Assembly: GCA_964592425.1 (NCBI GenBank)
Contig: CAZQCG010000001.1
Coordinates: forward strand, 1-64,000
Direction: 5' to 3'
Origin: Viridilinea sp964592425
Lineage (GTDB): Bacteria > Chloroflexota > Chloroflexia > Chloroflexales > Chloroflexaceae
Length of the DNA: 64,000 nucleotides
How positions within the stretch are numbered: the first letter of the stretch is position 1; each line of letters starts with the position of its first letter. Positions 8,324 through 16,170 of this stretch are shown here, piece by piece. The translations under genes were made by a program, and so were the position numbers. The notes below the pieces were generated by a model, which saw only the letters and a list, made by a program, of their open reading frames with translations, was not told the DNA's origin and ran no database searches.

Positions 8324-9790
8324 CTAACGCACGCCAACCGCGGCAGCCAGCTCGCGCTCGACAATGTTGACGATCAGGTCGTCCAGCCGCTCGACGGTGT
8401 AGGGCTGCTCGCCAGCTTCAAGCGTGGTGCTCTCACCAGGGCTGCCGCCGGAGGCCCCGGGCTGGTAGGTCAAAAAGACGAAGCCAGCCAGGGTCTGCTG
8501 GGCCAACTGGCGAAAAACATACTCGGCCTGGGGGTCGGTGTTGCTGGCTGCAATCGGGTAGAGCTTGACCCCACGCAGCAGGGCCTCACGCGTAGCATCA
8601 AGGTAGTTGAACTGGCTCGTGCCCGGCACATGGGGGCCAGCATCAGCGACCAGGAAGGCCAGACGTACGGTCGGCTCGTCGCGCCAGTCCGCCCGTACCA
8701 CCGCTTCATAGAGCGCCTCATCAAGGGCCTCGGGCGTGTCACCACCACCATCAGCCTCAAGCTGGCGCAACTGGCTGCGGAAGGTGCCTAGATCTTCGCT
8801 GAAGGCTACCGGGCGAGTCACATATGCGTCACCTTCATCACGGTAGGCCACCAGCCCGTAACGGATGGCCGGGCGTGGGCTGAAGGCGTCGATACGAGCA
8901 GCAATGCTGTCGATCGTCTCCTGAATGCGGCTCAACTCGTCGTCCATACTGCCCGTGGTATCGAGCAGGAAGAGCAGGTCGAGGCGCAACGGATCGTCGG
9001 CCACCTCTTCGCGCAGGCCAAGCTCGATCCGCTCACTCGACCCACGCTGCACCGTCGTCTCGGCACGGCTCTGGCCATATTCGGCCACCACCCGCCAGGC
9101 ACTCACATTGGCCGTGTCACCCAGCGTGGGCAGAAAGATGGTCGTGCCACCAGCATAGGTGCGTCCCTGGAAGAGCACCCGCTCACCATCGTAGACTGTC
9201 ACGCGGGCATCGAGCACCGGGCGCTGGCGGGCATCAAGCACGTTGATCAGGTAGCGCTCGCTAACATCGCCACGCCGCACATCACGCGCCTGGTACTCCG
9301 CCAGGTAATCCAGGTAGTCTGCAAAAGCCGCGTTATCATCGATCTCGCCCGCCCGCAAACTCGCCTCGGGCGCGGTACGCTCAGCATCGCCCACCCCTGC
9401 TGGCGCCGGTACCGGCGGCAACGGCATACTACTCGTGGCAGAGCTGCCATCGCCCGTACTCATCGTCTCGGCTTCGCCAGCTAGCGGGGCGGCACCCGGC
9501 GCCAGCGGACCCTCGCGGGCAGCATCGCCAGGGGCCGAGCTAAACAGATCAGGCGCTGCACCATCAGCAGATCCCGCAGCGGCCGTGGCGGCAGGGGCCG
9601 CGCCACCACTGGCAGATTCCGCAACGGACGTAGCGGCAGGGGCCGCCGTTGGTATGATCGCACCGACCTCATTCTGCCGAACCGGGGTAGGATCGACATT
9701 CGTAGAGCCTGTCGGTGCCGCTGCGCCACAGGCACTCAGGCCGATCAGCAGGACCACGGCCAGGATCAGGGGGACACTTCGACGAGCCAT
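8324..9790 (-). CDS. VWA-domain lipoprotein
   Basis: 488 residues. The N-terminus is a lipoprotein signal (hydrophobic stretch ending LSACG), so the ATG at 9790 with GGAGG before it is chosen over the longer open frame. A low-complexity Ala/Pro/Ser/Thr region (about 25-145) is followed by a small beta domain and a von Willebrand factor A domain (about 270-450). The MIDAS motif is DTTGSMD, with later conserved GGGDTPEALDEAL and VADAGPH. VWA domains bind proteins through a divalent metal. It is convergent with, and directly abuts, the hydrogenase large subunit gene. Probably a surface adhesion or envelope-sensing protein; nothing links it functionally to the hydrogenase. Confidence 0.88.
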   Translation of the reverse strand: MARRSVPLILAVVLLIGLSACGAAAPTGSTNVDPTPVRQNEVGAIIPTAAPAATSVAESASGGAAPAATAAAGSADGAAPDLFSSAPGDAAREGPLAPGAAPLAGEAETMSTGDGSSATSSMPLPPVPAPAGVGDAERTAPEASLRAGEIDDNAAFADYLDYLAEYQARDVRRGDVSERYLINVLDARQRPVLDARVTVYDGERVLFQGRTYAGGTTIFLPTLGDTANVSAWRVVAEYGQSRAETTVQRGSSERIELGLREEVADDPLRLDLLFLLDTTGSMDDELSRIQETIDSIAARIDAFSPRPAIRYGLVAYRDEGDAYVTRPVAFSEDLGTFRSQLRQLEADGGGDTPEALDEALYEAVVRADWRDEPTVRLAFLVADAGPHVPGTSQFNYLDATREALLRGVKLYPIAASNTDPQAEYVFRQLAQQTLAGFVFLTYQPGASGGSPGESTTLEAGEQPYTVERLDDLIVNIVERELAAAVGVR

Positions 9791-9911
9791 GGGAACCTCC
9801 GTAGATGGTAGCGCTTCGTGCTCGACAGGGTCGCGGCTCAGGTAAGCACCCAGACCTATGTCTTGCGGAAGTAACGCCTCAGCCTGCGGTGAGGTTCCCT
9901 TCAGTTTTGGC

Positions 9912-11318
9912 TCACTGCTCCCAGAATTGGCGCACCCAGCCCCGCCGCGCCAGATCATCACGCAGCTCGAGCATCGCCGTGTAGGTCGGCAGCACGAAGA
10001 GCGTGGCCCCCTGCGGTAGGCCAGCCAGGGCCTGATCGACCGCCACACGCAGGTCAGGCTCCAAGGCGATCCGCCCATCAGGCAGGCCAGCATACTTCAG
10101 ACGTACCGCCATATCGGCGGCGCGGGTGCCGCTGACGACAACCCGGGCCACCCGTGCTGCCAGAGGCTCAAATTCGGCATCCCACAGCCACGAGACATCG
10201 GTGCCGTCGGCATAACGATCGTTGATCGCAATCAGCACATGCAGATCAGCCTTCGCGGCGCCAGGCTCAGCCTGCACCAACATCCGCACCGTCTCGCTGG
10301 CCCCGACGGGATTCTTGATCAGGGCGATCAGCAACGGGGCACCGTCGGGGCCAGCCCTCAGCCGCTCGATCCGCCCAAAGGCCGCACTGAAGCCTTCCAG
10401 CGTGCGCCGGATAACCGGCACCGCGACCCCCAGCGCCAGGGCCGCAGCCGCAGCCGCCATAGCGTTGATCGCGTTGTAGAGCCCCGGCAGCGGCAAGGCC
10501 ACCTCAAGTGCGCCACCGGGATAGAGCAAAAAGAGCCGGCTACCTTCCGTCCCATTCAGCTCAAGCCGGGCCAGGCGCACCTGCGGCAGCGGGCGCTGGT
10601 GGCCACAGGCCAGACAGCGATAGTGGCCCATATGGGCGTAGAACGCCAGATCGTAATGGTAGCGCTGCCCGCAGCGGCGGCAGAACTGCGAGTCGGCAAT
10701 ATGCGCCGCCGCCCCCGCCGCATGGCGCGCATCGTCCAGGCCGTAATAGCAAACCTGCGCAGCCAGGTCACGCCCTAGGTCGGCCACCGCCGGATCATCG
10801 GCATTGAGCACCACCGTCGCCGTCGCCGGCAAGCTCGCCAGCGCCACTCGCCAGGCCCCGGCCACCGTGTCTACTTCACCATAACGGTCAAGCTGATCAC
10901 GAAAGAGGTTATGGATGAGCACCATGCGCGGACTGGTCTCGGCAAGCGCCTGGGGCAGAGCCGCCTCATCAGTCTCGAAGAGGCCCAGATCAGCCTGTGG
11001 ACGGCCACGCCAATCGCTCGCCGCAAGCGCCGTCGTCGTCAGGCCCTCGATCAGGTTCGCCCCGGCCCGGTTGTGCAACACGCCCTTGCCAGCCCCGCGC
11101 AACATCTCGGCGAGCATACGGCTGGTTGTCGTCTTGCCGTTAGTACCCGAAAGCAGCACCACCCCCTCAGGCAGAGCCGCACTCAGTTCACTCAGCAGCG
11201 TCGGTGCCACCCAACGGGCCACCCGGCCTGGCAGCGTCGTGCCGCCGCCCAGGCCGAGACGCCGCGAAAAGAAACCGACCAGCTTGCCCGTCGTAACAGC
11301 CAGAGGTGTGCGTTGCAT
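9912..11318 (-). CDS. murT: MurT-type Mur ligase (lipid II isoglutaminyl synthase subunit)
   Basis: 468 residues. A Mur ligase central domain carries the P-loop SGTNGKTTTSRML (about 58-70). A four-cysteine zinc ribbon CRRCG ... CLACG (about 212-240) is inserted as in MurT. The C-terminal DUF1727-like domain contains IALIKNPVGASE and LIAINDRYADGTDVSWLWD. With GatD, MurT amidates D-Glu of lipid II to D-isoglutamine using glutamine-derived ammonia. The usual gatD neighbour is missing here. A TATAAT box ends 7 bases before the ATG at 11318, so the mRNA may be leaderless. Confidence 0.88.
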   Translation of the reverse strand: MQRTPLAVTTGKLVGFFSRRLGLGGGTTLPGRVARWVAPTLLSELSAALPEGVVLLSGTNGKTTTSRMLAEMLRGAGKGVLHNRAGANLIEGLTTTALAASDWRGRPQADLGLFETDEAALPQALAETSPRMVLIHNLFRDQLDRYGEVDTVAGAWRVALASLPATATVVLNADDPAVADLGRDLAAQVCYYGLDDARHAAGAAAHIADSQFCRRCGQRYHYDLAFYAHMGHYRCLACGHQRPLPQVRLARLELNGTEGSRLFLLYPGGALEVALPLPGLYNAINAMAAAAAALALGVAVPVIRRTLEGFSAAFGRIERLRAGPDGAPLLIALIKNPVGASETVRMLVQAEPGAAKADLHVLIAINDRYADGTDVSWLWDAEFEPLAARVARVVVSGTRAADMAVRLKYAGLPDGRIALEPDLRVAVDQALAGLPQGATLFVLPTYTAMLELRDDLARRGWVRQFWEQ

Positions 11319-11325
11319 GGGCGCT

Positions 11326-11331
11326 ATTATA
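11326..11331 (-). promoter_or_regulatory. -10 box of murT, leaderless arrangement
   Basis: On the minus strand GG-TATAAT-AGCGCCC-ATG places a perfect -10 hexamer seven bases before the murT ATG. A transcript would start at or next to the start codon. The -35 region is GT-rich and not a clear TTGACA. Confidence 0.55.
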
Positions 11332-11362
11332 CCGTACCGCCCCCAACCCAAACACCAGCGTA

Positions 11363-11515
11363 CGTGTTCACACTGCTCCTACGAAAGCCCGCGTTTCTGT
11401 CACGCTGAGCGCAGCGAAGCGTCCCGGTCGGAAACGCCGGTCATTTCGTCGGGACGCTTCGCTGCGCCGTGCGGCTCCGCTCAGCGTGACAACGCCCGTT
11501 CCCCCACGTGTGAAC
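11363..11515. repeat. Nested inverted repeat (REP/palindromic-unit-like)
   Basis: GTCACGCTGAGC (11399-11410) pairs with GCTCAGCGTGAC (11479-11490), and GCAGCGAAGCGTCCC (11411-11425) pairs with GGGACGCTTCGCTGC (11451-11465). The outermost arms are TGTTCACAC and GTGTGAACA. The whole can fold as one long interrupted hairpin downstream of the proC side and upstream of murT. The core ACGCTGAGCGCAGCGA also occurs at 748-763, before the hydrogenase operon, so it looks like a dispersed genomic repeat. Confidence 0.65.
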
Positions 11516-11557
11516 AGGTACACACCAGCGGATCGCGGCAGCGCGATGCTGCCAGAA

Positions 11558-11763
11558 CTACGCCCCACCCGGCTCTGGCGGCGGCCCAAACTCCAGATCG
11601 GCCAGGGTACAGAGCGCCTCATAATCCTCAAGCAGCTCTACAGCCGCGCTGCGTACCAGTCTCGCCCTGAAGGCTAATACGCCGACGAGCCGGTGCCACG
11701 GGCGGCACGCCTCAGGGCCATGCGCAGCAACACACGTGCTGGTCGGGCGCTCAGGTCGGTCAT
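11558..11763 (-). pseudogene. Small gene after proC, apparently frameshifted
   Basis: An ATG at 11763 overlaps the proC stop as ATGA and reads MTDLSARPARVLLRMALRRAARG, then a TAG near 11674. A second frame running from the same place (LAFRARLVRSAAVELLEDY, then EALCTLADLEFGPPPEPGGA, stop at 11558) looks coding: it is acidic, with no rare-residue clusters, and compatible with a helix plus Pro-rich tail. The span is 206 bases (not a multiple of three), so one indel would fuse the two into a protein of about 68 residues. Either a true frameshift, a sequencing error, or two unrelated short frames. Confidence 0.4.
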
Positions 11764-12578
11764 GACGGCTTGCCAAGCTCGACTGAGCGGCGGTAGGCGG
11801 CCCAGATCGCATCGGCCAGCACCGTGCGCATCCCGCCCCGCTCAAGCTCCGAAAGGGCCGCCGACGTCGTGCCACCGGGTGAAGTGACGGCATTGCGCAG
11901 CTGGGCCGGGTGGTTGCCACTCTGGATCGCGTAGCGCACCGAGCCGAGCATGGTCTGCTGCACCAGCTCTTCGGCAATCCGCCGCGAGAGGCCCAGGTGA
12001 ACCCCCGCGTCGATCATCGCCTCCATCATCAGGAAGAAGTAGGCCGGCCCCGTGCCGTTGATTGCTGTAGCCATATCAAGGTAGACCTCGCTATCAACGA
12101 AGAGCTCACGCCCAAGCGCCCCAAGCACCGTGCGCGCCCAACCCTGCTGGGTCGCATTCACCTCTGCCGCCGCTGTCCAGACCGTCATACCCTCACCAAT
12201 CACGGCTGGCGTATTAGGCATACTACGCACAATCGCATGGTGATCAAGCACCTGGGCAAAGCCGGCTAGCGTGGCCCCGGCCACCACCGAAATGGCCAGA
12301 TCATCGTCGCGCAACGTCCCGCGCAGAGGCGGCAAAACCCGCTTGAGTTGCTGCGGCTTCAGCGCGAAGATCACCACCCGCCCCCAGCGTGCGGCCGCCA
12401 CATTATCGTGACTGGTCTGCACCCCATAGCGCGCTGCCAACTCCTCCAGACGCTGAGCACGCGGGTGGCTCACCAGCAACTGTTCAGGCCCGACCAACTC
12501 GCGGCGCAACAGGCCACCGATCAACGCCTCGCCCATCGCCCCCGGCCCGATCACCGCAATTGGCAGATCGCGTAACAT
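11760..12578 (-). CDS. proC: Pyrroline-5-carboxylate reductase
   Basis: 272 residues. The last step of proline synthesis: NAD(P)H reduction of pyrroline-5-carboxylate. The Rossmann motif IAVIGPGAMGEALIGG is at about 7-22. FALKPQQ follows, then VVAGATLAGF, IVRSMPNTPAVIGEGMT and, in the C-terminal dimer domain, ATAINGTGPAYFFLMMEA and SPGGTTSAALSELERGG, all hallmarks of ProC. A GAGGAG site precedes the ATG at 12578; an in-frame TTG at 12590 would place that site inside the gene. It lies 29 bases after mrpG and may be read through from the mrp operon. Confidence 0.95.
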   Translation of the reverse strand: MLRDLPIAVIGPGAMGEALIGGLLRRELVGPEQLLVSHPRAQRLEELAARYGVQTSHDNVAAARWGRVVIFALKPQQLKRVLPPLRGTLRDDDLAISVVAGATLAGFAQVLDHHAIVRSMPNTPAVIGEGMTVWTAAAEVNATQQGWARTVLGALGRELFVDSEVYLDMATAINGTGPAYFFLMMEAMIDAGVHLGLSRRIAEELVQQTMLGSVRYAIQSGNHPAQLRNAVTSPGGTTSAALSELERGGMRTVLADAIWAAYRRSVELGKPS

Positions 12579-12607
12579 AACGCTCCTCAACGCTACAACC
12601 CTACCGC

Positions 12608-12958
12608 TTAACTCAGGTGGCCCTGCTCATCATAGCGCCCGGCCAACTCATCCGGGCCACCACTGATCACCGGCTTGACCCCGGTCAGGTAGGCGGCCCG
12701 GTCGAGCATATGGGCGGCTACCGGCGCTGTGAACATAAAGAAGGCGATCAAGGCCAGCTGTTTGGTCAAGGTTAACACATCACCGGCATAGATCCCAGCG
12801 CCCAGCAGCACCCCGATGATGCCCAGAGTGCCGGTCTTACCGGCGGCATGGATGCGTGTATACAGGTCGGGCAAGTGCAACAGGCCAATCGAGGAGATCA
12901 GCATAAAGCTCACCCCGATCCCACAGCAGAGCACCGTCAGGATCTCGATAAGACTCAT
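12608..12958 (-). CDS. mrpG: Mrp Na+(or K+)/H+ antiporter subunit G
   Basis: 116 residues with three hydrophobic helices (about 3-25, 38-60, 67-88). The conserved stretch GLLHLPDLYTRIHAAGKTGTLGIIGVLLGAG is the MnhG/MrpG/PhaG signature. The last gene of the seven-gene mrp operon; its ATG shares one base with the mrpF stop. A small essential subunit of the hetero-oligomeric antiporter in the cytoplasmic membrane. Confidence 0.93.
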   Translation of the reverse strand: MSLIEILTVLCCGIGVSFMLISSIGLLHLPDLYTRIHAAGKTGTLGIIGVLLGAGIYAGDVLTLTKQLALIAFFMFTAPVAAHMLDRAAYLTGVKPVISGGPDELAGRYDEQGHLS

Positions 12959-13227
12959 CAGTTGCGTCCTCCCTCAATATAGCGCGCAACTGCCACCGTA
13001 CCGAGAAAGCCAAGTACAGCAACGATCACCAGTGCATCAAGCAAGCTATCCTCAACTACTACCACTGCGTACATTGCGATCAGCGCAGCGACATGGCTCA
13101 TCAGCATATCGAAGGCCACAGCGCGGTCGGGGATACTCGGGCCAAGCACCAGGCGCAGGGTCGTCAGGCTTAACGAAAGAGCCGTCAGGGCCATCAGCCC
13201 ACCCATAATCGTTACAAAGAGCGACAT
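12958..13227 (-). CDS. mrpF: Mrp antiporter subunit F
   Basis: 89 residues, three predicted membrane helices. Contains LRLVLGPSIPDRAVAFDML, typical of MrpF/MnhF, and a conserved polar VVVEDSLLDALVIVAVLGFLGTVAVARYIEGG end. The ATG at 13227 follows GAGGTTGCC; the frame could run four codons further upstream, but without a ribosome site. It overlaps mrpG by one base and lies 14 bases after mrpE. Confidence 0.92.
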   Translation of the reverse strand: MSLFVTIMGGLMALTALSLSLTTLRLVLGPSIPDRAVAFDMLMSHVAALIAMYAVVVVEDSLLDALVIVAVLGFLGTVAVARYIEGGRN

Positions 13228-13241
13228 TGGCAACCTCACAA

Positions 13242-13751
13242 TCAGGGAAAGAGCTCCATCACGCGCTGTTCAAAGCTCTCTTTAATCTCTTTACGAATGG
13301 CCTCCGCATCCTTAATGTCGATTGAGTGAACATAGATCGTGCGTCGATCTTGTGAAACATCAAGCGACACCGTACCAGGTGTCAGAGTAATCAGGTTGGC
13401 AAGCAGTGTAATTCCGATCTCGCTACGCACATCAAGGGGGATAGCAATAATGCCCGGGTTAATCTTGAGCTTTGGCCGCAGCACAATCCGTGCCATATCG
13501 ATATTGGCCTTGATAATGCTCCAGAGCGTGAAGCCGATCAGCCCGAAGAGCTTGATCACCCGGCGCGGGTAGCTCCCTGGAGCCCGCTGCGCCCGCCACT
13601 GGGCAGTATCCAGCACCTGATCACGCAGCAGCGGCTCGGCCAGGCTCACAATCAGGAACCCAAAGCCAAAACCTACCGCCAGATCGACCAGGCTAAAACT
13701 GCGCTGCAAGGCCATCCAGATCAGCGCCAGGGCCAGATTGAGAACCAGCAT
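13242..13751 (-). CDS. mrpE: Mrp antiporter subunit E
   Basis: 169 residues. Two N-terminal hydrophobic helices are followed by a membrane segment (FGLIGFTLWSIIKANIDMARIVLRP) and a soluble C-terminal domain with NPGIIAIPLDVRSEIGITLLANLITLTPGTVSLDVS, the standard MrpE/MnhE pattern. Located 22 bases after mrpD. It stabilises the complex in characterised Mrp systems. Confidence 0.93.
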   Translation of the reverse strand: MLVLNLALALIWMALQRSFSLVDLAVGFGFGFLIVSLAEPLLRDQVLDTAQWRAQRAPGSYPRRVIKLFGLIGFTLWSIIKANIDMARIVLRPKLKINPGIIAIPLDVRSEIGITLLANLITLTPGTVSLDVSQDRRTIYVHSIDIKDAEAIRKEIKESFEQRVMELFP

Positions 13752-13773
13752 CGATCACTCCTTCCTTGGACAC

Positions 13774-15291
13774 CTAGCGCATAGCCGCCTCAAAGGCCGC
13801 CTCACACCCGGCCGGCCCACAGACGGCGGCGATATAGCTGGCCTGGTCGAAAAGCTGCCCCCCCGCCAGGCTACTGTAGTCAAACACCTTTGCCGCCCCG
13901 ATCCCCGCCGCCACGCTCACCAACACCAGCAGCGCCCCAGGCATCAGCAGGGTCAGCCCGACTCGCGGTAGCTTGCTCAGATCGGCATAGGCCTTCTTCC
14001 AGAAGACTTCGTTCCAGATCTTCAGCATGGAGAAGAAAGTCAGCAGGCTGGTGCCCGCAGCCACCAGCGTGATCAGCCAGGCCCCCTGGGCCACTCCAGC
14101 CTGCAAGAGGGCCAGTTTGCCAAAGAAGCCGCTCAGCGGAGGAATGCCAGCCAGCGAAAGGATGCCGAGGAACCAGAAGAATGCCAGGGCTGGCTCACGC
14201 CGGGCCAAGCCCCCCATCTTCTTCAGGTCGCCGGTGCCGTAGATCTGCTCAGCGGCCCCACCAAGGAAGAAGAGCGCCATCTTAACGACCATGACATGGG
14301 CCGTAAAGAGCATGCCCGCTGCCAGGCCGGTGGCGCTGGCCAGGCCGAGGCCCATAATCGAGTAGCCGATCTGGCTGACGATGTGGAAGCTGAGGATGCG
14401 CCGCACGTTCATCTGGGCCATGGCTCCGAAGACGCCGATCACCATCGTCACCCCGGCGATCAGCATGATCCACGGTGCCAGGTGGCGCAGTTCGTTCTGC
14501 ATCACCAGGCCCAGCACCCGGTAGAGCGAGTAGGCCCCGACCTTGGTCATCAACCCGCTGAAGATGGCGGTCACCGCCACCGGCGGTGTATGGTAACTGG
14601 TCGGCAGCCAGAAGAAGAGCGGAGCAATGCCGGCCTTGCCGCCGAAGGCAAAGAGGAACATGCAGGCAATCGCCGTCAGTATCCCTGGCTGCTGCACCGT
14701 CGCCATACGCTCGGCGATATGGGCCATATTCAGTGTACCGACCGTGCCATAGATCAGCCCACAGCCAATCAGGAAGGCCGTACTGCCGAGCAGGTTCAAC
14801 ACCATGTACTTCAGACCGCCCTCAAGCTGCGCCCGGCTACCGCCGAGCGTAATCAGGCCGAAAGAGGCCATCAGCAAGACCTCAAACCAGACATAGAGGT
14901 TAAAGAGATCGCCGGTAAGAAAGGCCCCACTCACGCCCAGTTGCAACAGCAGCAGCAGCGGGTAATAGAAGGCATGCTCATAGCCCCGCTCAATCGAGGC
15001 CAGGCTATAGAGCGCCGTGGCCAGCATCAGCAGACTGGCCAGCGCCAGCATCATCGCTGTCGCCGCGTCGGCCACCAGCGTAATCCCGAAGGGTGCCAGC
15101 CAGCCACCCGCCTGAGTCACCTGGATACCGGCGTTCGCCACCAGCCAGAGCAACCAGGAGCTATAGACCAGGCTGAAACTCATGCTAGCCAGGGTGATCG
15201 CCCGTGCCAGGCGTGTCTGGTGCCGGAAGCCCACAGCGAGCCCGGCACTGATCAGCGGCACAAGCAGCGGTAAAAAGAGATGGGTTGCCAT
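13774..15291 (-). CDS. mrpD: Mrp antiporter subunit D (NuoN-like)
   Basis: 505 residues with about 14 membrane helices. Proton-pumping-subunit motifs are visible: YVWFEVLLMASFGLITLGG (helix 5 region with the conserved Glu), KAGIAPLFFWLPTSYHTPPVAVTAIFSGLMTKVGAYSLYR (helices 7-8, with Lys in the transport path) and SFHIVSQIGYSIMGLG. The C-terminal LAGIPPLSGFFGKLALLQAG is also typical. MrpD and MrpA carry the ion-translocating channels. Follows mrpC by 7 bases. Confidence 0.95.
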   Translation of the reverse strand: MATHLFLPLLVPLISAGLAVGFRHQTRLARAITLASMSFSLVYSSWLLWLVANAGIQVTQAGGWLAPFGITLVADAATAMMLALASLLMLATALYSLASIERGYEHAFYYPLLLLLQLGVSGAFLTGDLFNLYVWFEVLLMASFGLITLGGSRAQLEGGLKYMVLNLLGSTAFLIGCGLIYGTVGTLNMAHIAERMATVQQPGILTAIACMFLFAFGGKAGIAPLFFWLPTSYHTPPVAVTAIFSGLMTKVGAYSLYRVLGLVMQNELRHLAPWIMLIAGVTMVIGVFGAMAQMNVRRILSFHIVSQIGYSIMGLGLASATGLAAGMLFTAHVMVVKMALFFLGGAAEQIYGTGDLKKMGGLARREPALAFFWFLGILSLAGIPPLSGFFGKLALLQAGVAQGAWLITLVAAGTSLLTFFSMLKIWNEVFWKKAYADLSKLPRVGLTLLMPGALLVLVSVAAGIGAAKVFDYSSLAGGQLFDQASYIAAVCGPAGCEAAFEAAMR

Positions 15292-15298
15292 GTATTTC

Positions 15299-15652
15299 CT
15301 ACAGCTGATCGGTTGAAGTCATCTCGTCCAGATTATCGCTGTTGATCGACTGGGTCGCACGGTAGGCCAGGGCCATCACAAAGGCCAGCAGGCCAAAGCT
15401 GATCACAATCGCCGTCAGGATCAGCGCCTGGGGCAGCGGGTCGGCCAGGCCGGGCGCAACGACCCCGTTCGGGTCATCAAGTAGCGGCGGCACCCCACGT
15501 CGCACCCCGTCGCCCATCGTAAAGATCAGCAGGTTGACCGCATAACCCAGCATCGCCAGCCCAAGGATCAACTTGACCACATTGCGCCGTAGCAGCAGGT
15601 AGACCGCCCCGGCAAAGAGGGTACCAATCGCAATTGCCAACCAGATAATCAT
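15299..15652 (-). CDS. mrpC: Mrp antiporter subunit C (NuoK-like)
   Basis: 117 residues, three hydrophobic helices (about 3-20, 27-48, 75-100). VVKLILGLAMLGYAVNLLIFTMG and the later DPLPQALILTAIVISFGLLAFVMAL are the MnhC/NuoK signature, which includes the second-helix polar position. It sits between mrpB and mrpD. Its homology to NuoK reflects the shared ancestry of Mrp and complex I. Confidence 0.93.
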   Translation of the reverse strand: MIIWLAIAIGTLFAGAVYLLLRRNVVKLILGLAMLGYAVNLLIFTMGDGVRRGVPPLLDDPNGVVAPGLADPLPQALILTAIVISFGLLAFVMALAYRATQSINSDNLDEMTSTDQL

Positions 15653-15699
15653 CGCCCAACCTCCATCCGTCTACCCCTCCACTCCTCTACACCTTCCCC

Positions 15700-16167
15700 T
15701 CACGCCGGTGGTGCGCCATCATCGCGCCGTATACCGGGTGGCAGTGGGAAGAGACTGGGCACTTCAGCCAGCAGCAGGGCGATCTGGGTCGTGACGGCAA
15801 TTACCGTGAGAAAGACCCCTACGTCAAAGAGCACCGGGGTGCCGATCTTGCCGATCCCCGGAATGGGTTCGGCGATCCACGCGGCCTGCATATAGGGCTG
15901 CCCGTTGAAGAGGGCCGGCAAACCCCAGAAGGCCGCAAAGACGACCCCAAAGGCCGCCAGACCAGTGTAGTTCAGCGGCAATATGCGCCGGGCAAAGGCT
16001 GGCCCAAAGGCGACCATCTGCAAGATGATCGCACTGGAGGCAAGCAGGCCGCCGATGAAGCCCCCCCCCGGCAAGTTATGGCCACGCAACAACATAAAGA
16101 TCGCCAGCAACAGCAGCAAAGGAAACATCAGCCGCGCAACCGTGCGCAGAATCACCGAGTCGTACAT
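15700..16167 (-). CDS. mrpB: Mrp antiporter subunit B
   Basis: 155 residues, about four membrane helices. SVILRTVARLMFPLLLLLAIFMLLRGHNLPGGGFIGGL is the MnhB domain signature (RGHNxPGGGF). A loop with PALFNGQPY and a helix with PVLFDVGVFLTVIAVTTQIALLLAEV follow. The start is 3 bases after the mrpA stop, so the two are probably translationally coupled. Confidence 0.93.
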   Translation of the reverse strand: MYDSVILRTVARLMFPLLLLLAIFMLLRGHNLPGGGFIGGLLASSAIILQMVAFGPAFARRILPLNYTGLAAFGVVFAAFWGLPALFNGQPYMQAAWIAEPIPGIGKIGTPVLFDVGVFLTVIAVTTQIALLLAEVPSLFPLPPGIRRDDGAPPA

Positions 16168-16170
16168 CGT

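Noticed and set aside
11306..11977. Overlapping long open frames on both strands around the proC-murT gap
   Set aside because: Arg/Ala-rich translations cross the inverted repeat and overlap proC in another frame; high GC produces such frames by chance. Only the end of one (acidic tail) was kept as part of a possible frameshifted gene.
14296..15273. 325-codon plus-strand open frame opposite mrpD
   Set aside because: Its translation is Gln/His/Arg-rich with no motif, the typical antisense shadow of a GC-rich membrane protein gene.
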